The translations under genes and the position numbers were made by a program. A stretch of DNA of 64,000 nt from DAOUAM01 sp034433305 (GTDB lineage Bacteria; Chloroflexota; Dehalococcoidia; Lucifugimonadales; DAOUAM01): contig DAOUAM010000053.1 in NCBI GenBank assembly GCA_034433305.1, forward strand, positions 1-64,000, written 5' to 3'. Below the pieces are notes generated by a model. That model did not search any database and was not told the origin of the DNA. It was given only the letters and a program-made list of their open reading frames with translations. Positions within the stretch are counted from its first letter, which is position 1, and every line of letters begins with the position of its first letter. Below, piece by piece: positions 50,801 to 57,806 of this stretch.

Positions 50801-52558
50801 CCTGGTGACCTCCCGCTGGAGAAGGGCGTTGGACTCCAGGAGGCGGGACGTCCGCTCCTGCACCCGTTGCTCCAGCTCTTCCTGGGTCTTGCGGAGTTCC
50901 TCCTCTGTCTGTCTCTGCCTGGCATAGAGCTGGGCGTTGGCCACGGCACCGGAGACCTGGGCGGCGATCTGCTCCGCCAGCGGCAAATCATGGCTGGTGT
51001 AGGCATTGGGCGTGGTGGACACCAGGCTCAGCGTTCCTATGACGTCGCCCTTGTGCAGGAGCGGCACTACCAGGCACGACCGTACCCCCACGTCGAAGGC
51101 GGGCAAGTAGGCCGGGAACCTCCTGGCCACCTCCTCCCTGTCTTCGGTCTGGAAGAGCACGCCTGACCGCCTGCGCACCGCCTCCTCGGTGACAGAGCCG
51201 GCCAGCGGCAGCACCTCAGAGACCCTCCTGCCAGGCACCTCCAACCCGACCACGTAGGCGATGGTGTAAGTGCGCCGCCGGGAGTCCACCAGGCTGACCA
51301 GCACCCTGTCAAAGGGGATCAGCTCCCGGACCAGGCTGGCGAAGCGCTGGTACACCTCTTGCATGTCCAGGGAGGATGTGACCGTCCGGCCTATGTCGGC
51401 CAGGAGGCCATGCTCCCTGACCTCCCGCTGCAGCGCCGCGTTGAGTTGGGCGTTGGCGACCGCGCCGGCGATCTGCGTGGCGATGCGCTCAGCCAGGTCC
51501 AGGTCCCGCCGGGTGTAGGCGTTGCGAGCGCGGGAGCGCAACTGCATCACGCCTACGGGCTTATCGTCCGAGACCAGCGGGACAGAGATTACCGAAAGAA
51601 GCCCCGTCCTTGAAGGTGGGACCAGTGAAGGGTACAGCCTGAGTATCTCCGCCTCGTTGTCGTTCTGCACAACTAAGCCGTGGCCGAGGTTGATCACGGC
51701 CTGGGTGAGAGAGCCTGCCAGGGGAAAGACGTCGCCGGGGTAGTAGCCCTCGACCTCCACTCCCTCGGAGTACAGGACAGTGCCCCTGCCACGGGGCAGG
51801 TCAACGACGCTCACCGTCAGCCTGTCGAAGGGTATGAGCCTGCGCACTATCTCGGCGGTGCGCGGGAACACCCTGCCCATGTCCAGGGAGGACATGAGCG
51901 TCCGGCCTATCTCAGCCAGCACCTCGCGCTCCTGGATTTCCCGCAGGAGCTGGGCATGCACCTGGGCATTGGCGATAGCGTCGGCTATCTGGTCGGCAAT
52001 GCGCTCTAGCAGTCCGACCTCTCGCTCGCCGTAGGCATGAGGAATGGCCGAGCGCACATGCAGGGCGCCCACGGGACGGCCGCTGGCAATCAACGGCACT
52101 GAGAGGAACGTGCGCAGGCCGGCCGCGTAGCCTGCGGCGACGAAAGGGTACCTGGCCACAGTCCCATCTTCGCCATCATCCAGGGAAATGAGCAGGCTGG
52201 CCCTGCTGCGCAGGACTTCCGCCGTGCCAGTATTTGCCAGGGGAATCCGCTGGCCTATCTCCCACCCCGGAACGCTGCTTCCCACGACATAGGCCAGCGT
52301 CTGGGTACCCTGCTCCGGGTCGGCGACCACGATGGACAGTCGGTCGAAAGGCACTAGCTTGCGGACCTGCTCGGCGAATTGCGCGTACACCTGGCCCGTG
52401 TCCAGGGACGAGTGGACAATGCGGAAGATTTCCGCCAGGGCTTCGTTGTCCCTGGCGGCGCCAGTCTGGGCCACCAGGGCCTCCAACTCGGCTACCTGCC
52501 GCCGCAGCGCCACCAGTTCGCCGGTGTTGCCCTCGTTGCCTGTGGTCTGGTCCATCAT
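47888..52558 (-). CDS. Multi-GAF/PAS hybrid histidine kinase with receiver and HPt domains
   Basis: A 1,556-aa phosphorelay protein without clear membrane segments. Approximate order: GAF1 (40-205), GAF2 (210-375), GAF3 (385-550), coiled coil, PAS1 (600-720), PAS2 (725-845), GAF4 (860-1020), HisKA with phospho-His near 1043 (HMSHEIRTPLSGIIG), HATPase with NLVGNAIKFT, DTGIGIS and GGSGLGLAIS, receiver with phospho-Asp near 1345 (LVLMDVEMPNMDG), and HPt with His near 1490 (AAHNLKGAVG). The GAF domains share a V/IPFDRL-type start and look like tandem duplicates. It is BarA-like in its relay. No cognate regulator is fused; the orphan OmpR-type gene at 53.8 kb is the nearest. Confidence 0.95.
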   Translation of the reverse strand: MMDQTTGNEGNTGELVALRRQVAELEALVAQTGAARDNEALAEIFRIVHSSLDTGQVYAQFAEQVRKLVPFDRLSIVVADPEQGTQTLAYVVGSSVPGWEIGQRIPLANTGTAEVLRSRASLLISLDDGEDGTVARYPFVAAGYAAGLRTFLSVPLIASGRPVGALHVRSAIPHAYGEREVGLLERIADQIADAIANAQVHAQLLREIQEREVLAEIGRTLMSSLDMGRVFPRTAEIVRRLIPFDRLTVSVVDLPRGRGTVLYSEGVEVEGYYPGDVFPLAGSLTQAVINLGHGLVVQNDNEAEILRLYPSLVPPSRTGLLSVISVPLVSDDKPVGVMQLRSRARNAYTRRDLDLAERIATQIAGAVANAQLNAALQREVREHGLLADIGRTVTSSLDMQEVYQRFASLVRELIPFDRVLVSLVDSRRRTYTIAYVVGLEVPGRRVSEVLPLAGSVTEEAVRRRSGVLFQTEDREEVARRFPAYLPAFDVGVRSCLVVPLLHKGDVIGTLSLVSTTPNAYTSHDLPLAEQIAAQVSGAVANAQLYARQRQTEEELRKTQEELEQRVQERTSRLLESNALLQREVTRRRRAERGLRRSEEHFRSLIENALDVIAVLNIDGKLDYVSPSVERVLGYQPGALVGRKVLELVHPEDFWAVSSLFERSVSSPEAPPSQQARMFRFRHGDGSWRHIEAMGKKLVTNGVVSGMVINARDITERVLAEQALRESEERTRAILDAALDAVVMMDAAGVIIAWNPQAEAIFGWSRQEAIGRPLAETIIPPGYREMQRRDIERFLSTGESVLMNRRVELPALRRDGHEFPVEFTILPLNRQGTYIFSAFVRDITERKRTEETIRRLAEENAVLAEIGRIVSASLKIEDYQPLANAVRKLIPYDSLGISLVDPARETFTNMFVMGIQVPGRGPGEVAPLAGTVTEVAFRSRSPVVFNAEDLQDVTERFPGFLPGFHAGMRSSLHVPLLFNGEVAGVLYMTSARPQAYDQSHVELAQRVAAQIAGAVANARLHEEARKAREAAEAASRAKGEFLAHMSHEIRTPLSGIIGMAELLYRTELTNKQRGYLDMMRTSADALLGVIEDILDISRIEAGRLELESIDFSLREVVRSVMDMLALKAQEKGLELVGHIQPELPDALVGDPTRLRQIIVNLVGNAIKFTERGHVRLWVEAESQTQDEIICHFAVADTGIGISPEKQKLLFRPFTQADSSTTRRYGGSGLGLAISSRIVGLMGGRIWVESEVGKGSTFHFTVRLGLQRPAPEAGARPSQSRQDAWAAAPPRDNGKRRLKVLLAEDNRINQMLVVSMLEEWGHEVEVANDGVEALQKLERQRFDLVLMDVEMPNMDGVEATRVVREREKGAGRHIPHIPIVAMTAHAMAGDREKYLASGMDSYVAKPVQPRKLLEVLGSLAGKPSAPEAPLEAPAQGQMGQVMDLSAALAALDGREQMLRKVAGLFIKECPRYMTEIQQAISGRDAGALSRAAHNLKGAVGVFAASPALEVALKLEQMGRAGDLSHVSETYADLESKIGRLMQELLELLGARSHASPDA

Positions 52559-52863
52559 GGCTCCCCTCTCCAGTGCGACCAATTCTTAATTGTGGCACCA
52601 GCGCGCCAGCACTGTTAGTGGGCTTGCTCTGATTTAACTGGGTGCCAAGGCATCCATTCGGTACGGGGCCAGCATACATAGAGATATGGCGAGTTACACC
52701 CAGTCCCGACAGGTAGAAGCATCGCAGAGCGCGACACGAGGACAGAGTGCAAGGCTGCCAGCAAGAGGCATACCGTGCAGGCCACGACGATGGGGAAAAG
52801 TTACTTGCAATGGCCCACCGTCTGTCCTATATTCGTTGGCAACAGCATGGTGAGGAGAGACCA
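52559..52863. other. 305-nt divergent gap between kinase and rhodanese genes
   Basis: The gap should contain both promoters, but no pair of boxes is convincing. No hairpin or small gene was identified. Confidence 0.35.
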
Positions 52864-53730
52864 ATGGTCGCGTCGTCCTACGCACACCCTGAAGTCCTGG
52901 TGAGCACCGAGTGGGTCGCCCAGCACCTGGGAGACCCGTCCATCGTCATCGCCGAGGTGGACGCGGACCTGGAAGCCAACTACAGGCAGGGGCACATCCC
53001 CGGCGCCGTGGGCTGGGGGCTGCACACCGACCTGGAGGACCCGGTGAGGCGTGACCTGCCCACGCTGGCGCAGGTCGAGGGCCTGCTGGGGCGGTCTGGC
53101 GCGGACGCCAGCACCACCATAGTGCTATACGGCGATGGCAACAACCGCTCGGCTACCTGGGCCTTCTGGGTGCTCAAGTACTACCGCCACAGGGACGTGC
53201 GCCTGATGAACGGCGGCCGCAAGAAGTGGGCCAGCGAGGGTAGGCCAATGTCCACCGACGTCCCAGCACCCACCTCCCGGACTTACAAGGCAGCCATCCC
53301 GGACAAGACCATCCGGGCGACCAGGGACTATATCCTGGCCAACCTTCGAAAGCCCAACCTGAAGGTGCTGGACGTGCGCACTTACGAGGAGTACTCGGGA
53401 CAGCTCAGCGCCTCGCAGGGGACGCAGCAGTCGGAGATATACCGCAGGGGCCACATTCCCGGCGCGGTGCACATCCCCTGGGACGACGGCTCCGCCGAGG
53501 ACGGCACCTTCAAGCCCGCCGACGAGCTGCGCCGGCTGTACGAGTCCAGGGGCGTCACGGCGGACAAGGAGGTAGTGCCCTACTGCCGTCTGGGCGTCAG
53601 GGCCTCCTATAGCTGGTTCGTGCTGCGCTACCTGCTGGGCTACGAGCGCGTGCGCAACTACGATGGCTCGTGGACCGAGTGGGGCAACTCGGTAGGTGTG
53701 CCCATAGAGACCGGCGCGGGAAAGACATAG
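52864..53730 (+). CDS. Thiosulfate/3-mercaptopyruvate-type sulfurtransferase (two rhodanese domains)
   Basis: A 288-aa tandem rhodanese. The N-domain has GHIPGAVGWGLHTDL and VLYGDGNNRSATWAFWVLKY, with no cysteine at the active position, as usual. The C-domain has the active loop CRLGVRAS with C241. It transfers sulfane sulfur from a donor such as thiosulfate to thiols or cyanide. No signal peptide. The ATG at 52864 follows GAGGAG at 6 nt; a longer frame upstream has no support. Confidence 0.92.
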   Translation: MVASSYAHPEVLVSTEWVAQHLGDPSIVIAEVDADLEANYRQGHIPGAVGWGLHTDLEDPVRRDLPTLAQVEGLLGRSGADASTTIVLYGDGNNRSATWAFWVLKYYRHRDVRLMNGGRKKWASEGRPMSTDVPAPTSRTYKAAIPDKTIRATRDYILANLRKPNLKVLDVRTYEEYSGQLSASQGTQQSEIYRRGHIPGAVHIPWDDGSAEDGTFKPADELRRLYESRGVTADKEVVPYCRLGVRASYSWFVLRYLLGYERVRNYDGSWTEWGNSVGVPIETGAGKT

Positions 53731-53766
53731 GCCGGTACCCGTACCCTCCCTGAGTCCCTCCTGGTC

Positions 53767-53775
53767 TGCTATACT
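53767..53775 (+). promoter_or_regulatory. Extended -10 promoter candidate for the OmpR-type regulator
   Basis: TGCTATACT forms an extended -10 box about 74 nt before the regulator's ATG. No -35 is evident. Confidence 0.4.
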
Positions 53776-53848
53776 GTGCCGCGCGGAGCACGGACACGGA
53801 AAGGACGAGGCGTCGAGGCCGGCGCGGGCCGGCCTCTCAAGGACTGTA

Positions 53849-54526
53849 ATGGCGGTTGAACACTTGTCGCTTCAAGATGGCACGGCCCCCCAGTCGGACC
53901 TGGTAGTGTTCCTGGCTGAGCGGGGCATCGAGGTAACGGTCATCGCCAGGGAAAGTGACGTGGAGGACCTGGAAGCCGCAGGTCTGCCTCACCTGGCCCT
54001 TCTGGACATCTCGTCCATGCCTGAGTCAGAAATGCGCCAGTGCGCGCAGCGGTGCGCCGCCCTCAAGCTGCCCGTGGTCGCCCTTGTACCTGAAGACCGC
54101 GTGGCGGACCTGGACGTAAGCCTGGGCGTGGACGACTTTGTGGTCTGCCCGCCGAGGCCCGACGAGCTGGTCGCCAGGGCAAGGCAGGTGCTGTGGCGCA
54201 CCAGGTCACCGGCCGGCGGCGACGTTATCCGCATAGGCGACCTGGTCATCAACCCCGCAAGCTACGAGGTCTCTCTCAAGGGCAAGCGCATCAACCTGCG
54301 GTTCAAGGAGTACGAGCTGCTACGGCTGCTGGCCTCCAACCCGGGCAGAGTCTATAGCCGCGAGGCGCTGCTCAGCCGCATCTGGGGCTACGACTACTTC
54401 GGCGGCACCCGCACTGTGGACGTCCACATCCGCCGCCTGCGCAGCAAGATCGAGGACGCCGAGCACTCCTTCATCGAGACCATCTGGAACGTGGGCTACA
54501 GGTTCAAGAGCGTGGAAAACACCTGA
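53849..54526 (+). CDS. OmpR/PhoB-type DNA-binding regulator with atypical receiver
   Basis: A 225-aa two-domain protein. Residues 1-115 look like a receiver fold but lack the N-terminal acidic pair that binds Mg2+. One aspartate sits at the expected phosphorylation strand (LALLDISSMPES). The C-terminal winged helix (about 125-222) is standard: RFKEYELLRLLASNPGRVYS, SRIWGYDYFGGTRTVDVHI and ETIWNVGYRFK. Such regulators (GlnR is one example) often work without phosphorylation. No kinase gene adjoins on the same strand. Confidence 0.9.
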   Translation: MAVEHLSLQDGTAPQSDLVVFLAERGIEVTVIARESDVEDLEAAGLPHLALLDISSMPESEMRQCAQRCAALKLPVVALVPEDRVADLDVSLGVDDFVVCPPRPDELVARARQVLWRTRSPAGGDVIRIGDLVINPASYEVSLKGKRINLRFKEYELLRLLASNPGRVYSREALLSRIWGYDYFGGTRTVDVHIRRLRSKIEDAEHSFIETIWNVGYRFKSVENT

Positions 54527-54542
54527 GAGTGGGCTGGCCTTT

Positions 54543-55991
54543 CTACGGGCCGCGCCCGGCAGTGCCCGTCCGCCTGCCCAGCGCTTGCGCCCTCTCGCGG
54601 GCCTGGACCAGAGAGAAGGCAATAGCCTGGTAGCCCATGGCGTTGGGATGAATGCTCCCGCTCAGCATGTGTGTCCACGTGGCGGCATGGCCCTTCATGC
54701 CGGAGTAGGCATCGGCCACCAGCGCACCCTCTGAGTCGCCCACACGCCGGATGAAGTCGTTGAAGCGGGTTACAGTCCGGGTGGAGAGCAACTCAAAGGG
54801 CGTGCCGCCACCCAGGTCATAGGGATTGTAGAGAGTGAGGACGTAGAACTCCGCACCAGGCTCCAGCGCCGCCGCCAGCGCGGCGACAACCTCCCGGAAG
54901 TTTGCCTTGAAGGCGGCCAGCGCGCCCTCTATCCGCGTCTGGCAGACCTGGCCCTCGGGGGCAGCCTGGCAGTCAACCGAGCCCAGGTGCCCCAGCAGGT
55001 CGCTGGCACCCACATCCAGCGTCAGCACCGCCACACTGGTTGTCGGGTCACCATCATGGCGACGCCTGGCGATCTCGGCCAGCGCCTGCCTCAACTGGCC
55101 TTCCTTCAAGGTAAAGCTGCTATCACCTGGCGCGCTGAGGTTGAGCAGCGCCATGGGGCGGCCAGCCTGCTTCTGCAGGTAGGTATGGAACCGGGAGACG
55201 TAGCCTTCCTGAGGCATGGACGCGCCGGCACTACTGGCCAGAGCATCGCCCAGGGCCAGGTAAAGCTGGGGGCCCTGAGCGCTCCATGCCCCTCCTGTCG
55301 GTACGGTATCCCCGCCCGGCGGCGCGGCAGAGAGGGCATCGCCCGACAGTGCCACGCTGCGACTCTTCGGCGGGCGTGACGCCACAGGCATGGCGCCGCC
55401 TCGCTGGTGGACGCCGACCAGCGCCATGTCGCCGTCCTCCAGCACGAAGTGCTGCACCCGCACCGGTCCCAGGCCGTCGGCCAGCCTGCCCAGGTCCAGC
55501 GTGCCTCCCAGCCGCTGCTGGACACCGCTCAGCAGGCTCCCGGGCACAGGCACGTTGCCGATAGCCATCTCCTCCACCTCCACCTGCACCATGCCGGACT
55601 CCAGGTAAACGGCCAAGCGGCCAGATGCCGGAACGCCCAGCCAGTCGCCCAGACGCCCACGGAAGGCCAGCGAGTCCGGCAGGACAGCTACATCAAGGTC
55701 ACGAAGGTAGCCCCTGTGAAGGTAAGCTATGGCCAGAGCGGCCAGGTCATCTCCATCGAGCTTCACAAAGAAGCCCGTGCCGTCGTCCGAGGCAGCGGCT
55801 ATCCGGCGGGCCACCGCGTCCACCCGCGCCTTGGCTTCCGGGGACTGCTCGGCCTGGTGGACGAACACAGCGCTGGCAAGCAGGGGTATATCGGCGCCGG
55901 CCAGGATGCAGGCATATAGCCCCAGCAGGCCCATCGCCGCCGCCACGGCTACCGCTGATGCAGCTATCCAGCGCCTCGCGCGCCTGGCCAT
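54543..55991 (-). CDS. Membrane-anchored SGNH-hydrolase homologue, apparently inactive
   Basis: A 482-aa protein with an N-terminal hydrophobic anchor (about 10-32), an unknown domain (45-200) and an SGNH/GDSL-type domain (about 240-470). Block I reads LALGDALASSAG: the nucleophile serine is A250. Block II NLSAPGDSS is kept, block III is GASD instead of GxND, and the final DxxH is GSIH, so the catalytic aspartate is a glycine with H448 retained. The frame is open and the surroundings well conserved, which fits a pseudoenzyme rather than a broken gene. Convergent with the OmpR-type gene. Confidence 0.82.
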   Translation of the reverse strand: MARRARRWIAASAVAVAAAMGLLGLYACILAGADIPLLASAVFVHQAEQSPEAKARVDAVARRIAAASDDGTGFFVKLDGDDLAALAIAYLHRGYLRDLDVAVLPDSLAFRGRLGDWLGVPASGRLAVYLESGMVQVEVEEMAIGNVPVPGSLLSGVQQRLGGTLDLGRLADGLGPVRVQHFVLEDGDMALVGVHQRGGAMPVASRPPKSRSVALSGDALSAAPPGGDTVPTGGAWSAQGPQLYLALGDALASSAGASMPQEGYVSRFHTYLQKQAGRPMALLNLSAPGDSSFTLKEGQLRQALAEIARRRHDGDPTTSVAVLTLDVGASDLLGHLGSVDCQAAPEGQVCQTRIEGALAAFKANFREVVAALAAALEPGAEFYVLTLYNPYDLGGGTPFELLSTRTVTRFNDFIRRVGDSEGALVADAYSGMKGHAATWTHMLSGSIHPNAMGYQAIAFSLVQARERAQALGRRTGTAGRGP

Positions 55992-56114
55992 GGCCTGCCT
56001 CCCACGACGAGGGCTGCCCTGTGTGGCCCAGCATGCCAGGCCCTGTGTCAGCCCTCCCAGAGCACAAAGCTATATCGCCGCGCCCCGCCGAGACAATGAC
56101 GCTCTGGAGGCAGT

Positions 56115-56144
56115 TCGACATCTGAAAGCGTTAGGCGGTATAAT
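56115..56144 (+). promoter_or_regulatory. tRNA-Leu promoter
   Basis: TCGACA (56115-56120), 18-nt spacer, TATAAT (56139-56144). Predicted start is about 38 nt before the tRNA. Confidence 0.72.
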
Positions 56145-56188
56145 GGGGTATCTTTCGGCCAGATGCCTTCGATGCGCTCTGCCCTCGT

Positions 56189-56273
56189 GGGGAAGTGTCG
56201 GAACTGGCAGACGAGCATGACTTAGGATCATGTGCCGCAAGGCGTGAGGGTTCGAGTCCCTCCTTCCCCACCA
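56189..56273 (+). tRNA. tRNA-Leu (anticodon UAG), CCA encoded
   Basis: The 7-bp acceptor GGGGAAG (56189-56195) pairs with CTTCCCC (56263-56269), followed by A and an encoded CCA. The anticodon stem CATGA/TCATG holds loop CTTAGGA with anticodon TAG. The long variable arm TGCCGCAAGGCG and the T arm GAGGG-TTCGAGT-CCCTC are typical of class II leucine tRNAs. It has its own promoter and terminator. Confidence 0.95.
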
Positions 56274-56296
56274 GCCCAGTACAGACGGCTAAATGA

Positions 56297-56328
56297 GCAA
56301 GGCCCCTCTCGGTGAGAGGGGCCTTTGC
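56297..56328 (+). terminator. Terminator of the tRNA-Leu gene
   Basis: 56299-56310 pairs with 56314-56325 (12 bp, 3-nt loop), followed by a short T run. It lies 23 nt after the tRNA CCA. Confidence 0.75.
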
Positions 56329-56442
56329 TGTTCCAGGAGCGCCAGGCCGCCAACTTTTTCGCCGGTCAATCGTTATATTGGTCAAAAGACGTTTGTCCAT
56401 GTCCATCGGCGTGTGACGGACAATAGCAGAGGAGGCGAAGTG

Positions 56443-56880
56443 TTGAGGAAACGCTGGCTTGTTGTTGCTCTAGCTGTGGGAGCGCTGGCGGCGGTGATAG
56501 CCGGTGGGACCGTCCTGGCCCAGACAGCCCAGGAAGATGGCGACTCGCCCGCCAGGAGCTTTGTGTCGCGGGTGGCCGCCATCCTGGGCCTTGAGGAGGA
56601 CAGGGTGCAGGACGCCTTCGACCAGGCCGCCAGGGAGATGCAGGACGAGGCGTTGCAGCAAAAGCTGGACCGCCTGGTGGAGACAGGCAAGCTGACCCAG
56701 GCTGAGGCGGACGACATCAGGGAGTGGTACGAGTCTCGGCCGGACGCGCTGGACAAGGGCTTTTTTGCGCCCGGCTTTGGTGGCCACGAGCACCATGGCT
56801 GGCACAAGATGTGGCATGGGATGGGTAGGTGGAAGGGCGCTCCCGAGACAACGTCCCCCGAGGCTTCGCCCACTCCCTAG
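56443..56880 (+). CDS. Secreted or membrane-anchored DUF2680-like protein with His-rich tail
   Basis: A 145-aa protein beginning at a TTG (GGAGG 7 nt upstream; a GTG just before it is closer than usual). It has an N-terminal signal or anchor (about 4-27, ending VLAQ). The central part resembles DUF2680: SFVSRVAAILGLEEDRVQDA, then KLTQAEADDIREWYESRPDAL. The C-terminus GGHEHHGWHKMWHGMGRW could bind metal. Function unknown. A terminator follows. Confidence 0.8.
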   Translation: MRKRWLVVALAVGALAAVIAGGTVLAQTAQEDGDSPARSFVSRVAAILGLEEDRVQDAFDQAAREMQDEALQQKLDRLVETGKLTQAEADDIREWYESRPDALDKGFFAPGFGGHEHHGWHKMWHGMGRWKGAPETTSPEASPTP

Positions 56881-56937
56881 CCCTGGCCAGAGTCACCTGT
56901 GAGCGGGTACGCCTGCTCCAGGCTGGCCCTTCTCGCG

Positions 56938-56975
56938 CAGGGAGCCGCCGGCAAGTGGCGGCTCCCTGTCATTTT
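56938..56975 (+). terminator. Terminator after the DUF2680-like gene
   Basis: A perfect 12-bp stem (56938-56949 with 56957-56968, 7-nt loop) is followed by TCATTTT. Confidence 0.75.
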
Positions 56976-57156
56976 GCCCCTGGCTGCCGAGGGCCGAGGC
57001 CAGAAGGCGTGACGTATCTGGCTCCTGCCCTGTCCACGGCCCGACCTGGCATTTGTCTGACCTCCCCGCAGCCGCTGGTGTTAGTCGGCACAGGGTGATG
57101 CAGCACAGCCTTGGCCCATGTCCAGTTGACATACCGCCACAGCTTGCCACAGTCCC

Positions 57157-57675
57157 TCACCACAAGCAGCCGGCGCCGCTCTGGCGTGCTTCCTGCTCCA
57201 GGCGCACCAGGAAGTCGCGGTGCTGGCCGTCGCTGGTCCAGGCCACTGCCAGGCCCTCGCGCAGTAGCGTCTCGTCTATGCTCTCCCCCGATGAGGTGTA
57301 CACGTAGTACAGCAGCCGGCCGTTGGGGTCCCGCGCCCTGGGGCCGGACTCCACCCGGACCTGGGCACCCGCAAGCTGGCGTAGCCGCCGCGCCGCCTCG
57401 TCGTAGCAGCGCTCCCCGCGCTCCGGCGTGTCCACGCCGTACAGCCTTACCCTGCCCTGGGACGAGTCGAAGGTGTCGCCATCTATCACACCTGTGACCG
57501 CAACTGCCTGGCACTCCTGGCAGCACAGCGCCGTGTTGCACTCCTGGCCTGAAAACATGGAAGTGACAAACAGGCCTGCCCGGTAGAGGATGACCGCCGC
57601 CAGGACGAGGGCCGCCATGACCAGCGCGAGCTTGACCGACCTCAATGCAGCTTCTCCCCTTGCGCTTGCTGCCAT
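57157..57675 (-). CDS. Membrane-anchored or secreted staphylococcal-nuclease-like protein
   Basis: A 172-aa protein with an N-terminal hydrophobic segment (about 14-40), a cysteine-rich patch (CNTALCCQEC) and a thermonuclease domain. VIDGDTFDSSQGRVRLYGVD then TPERGE holds the catalytic Asp, Arg and Glu. GRLLYYVYTSSGESIDETLL and REGLAVA follow. The N-terminal segment places the domain outside the cytoplasm, where it would degrade DNA or RNA with Ca2+. Divergent from the helicase gene. Confidence 0.88.
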   Translation of the reverse strand: MAASARGEAALRSVKLALVMAALVLAAVILYRAGLFVTSMFSGQECNTALCCQECQAVAVTGVIDGDTFDSSQGRVRLYGVDTPERGERCYDEAARRLRQLAGAQVRVESGPRARDPNGRLLYYVYTSSGESIDETLLREGLAVAWTSDGQHRDFLVRLEQEARQSGAGCLW

Positions 57676-57806
57676 TTATTCTAGCGGGGAAGTCCACGTA
57701 ACGTGTAGAAGCGCCGCATAATCCTGTAGCGCGACCGCCATGGGTGGGAGTATACTCTCCCCAGCCTCAGCCACCACGGCAGGCACACCAATGGCGGGGG
57801 ACTGCC

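Noticed and set aside
55060..55140. GDSS in the SGNH-like protein as a possible nucleophile motif
   Set aside because: It lies in block II (NLSAPGDSS), where the conserved residue is glycine, not the block I nucleophile position.
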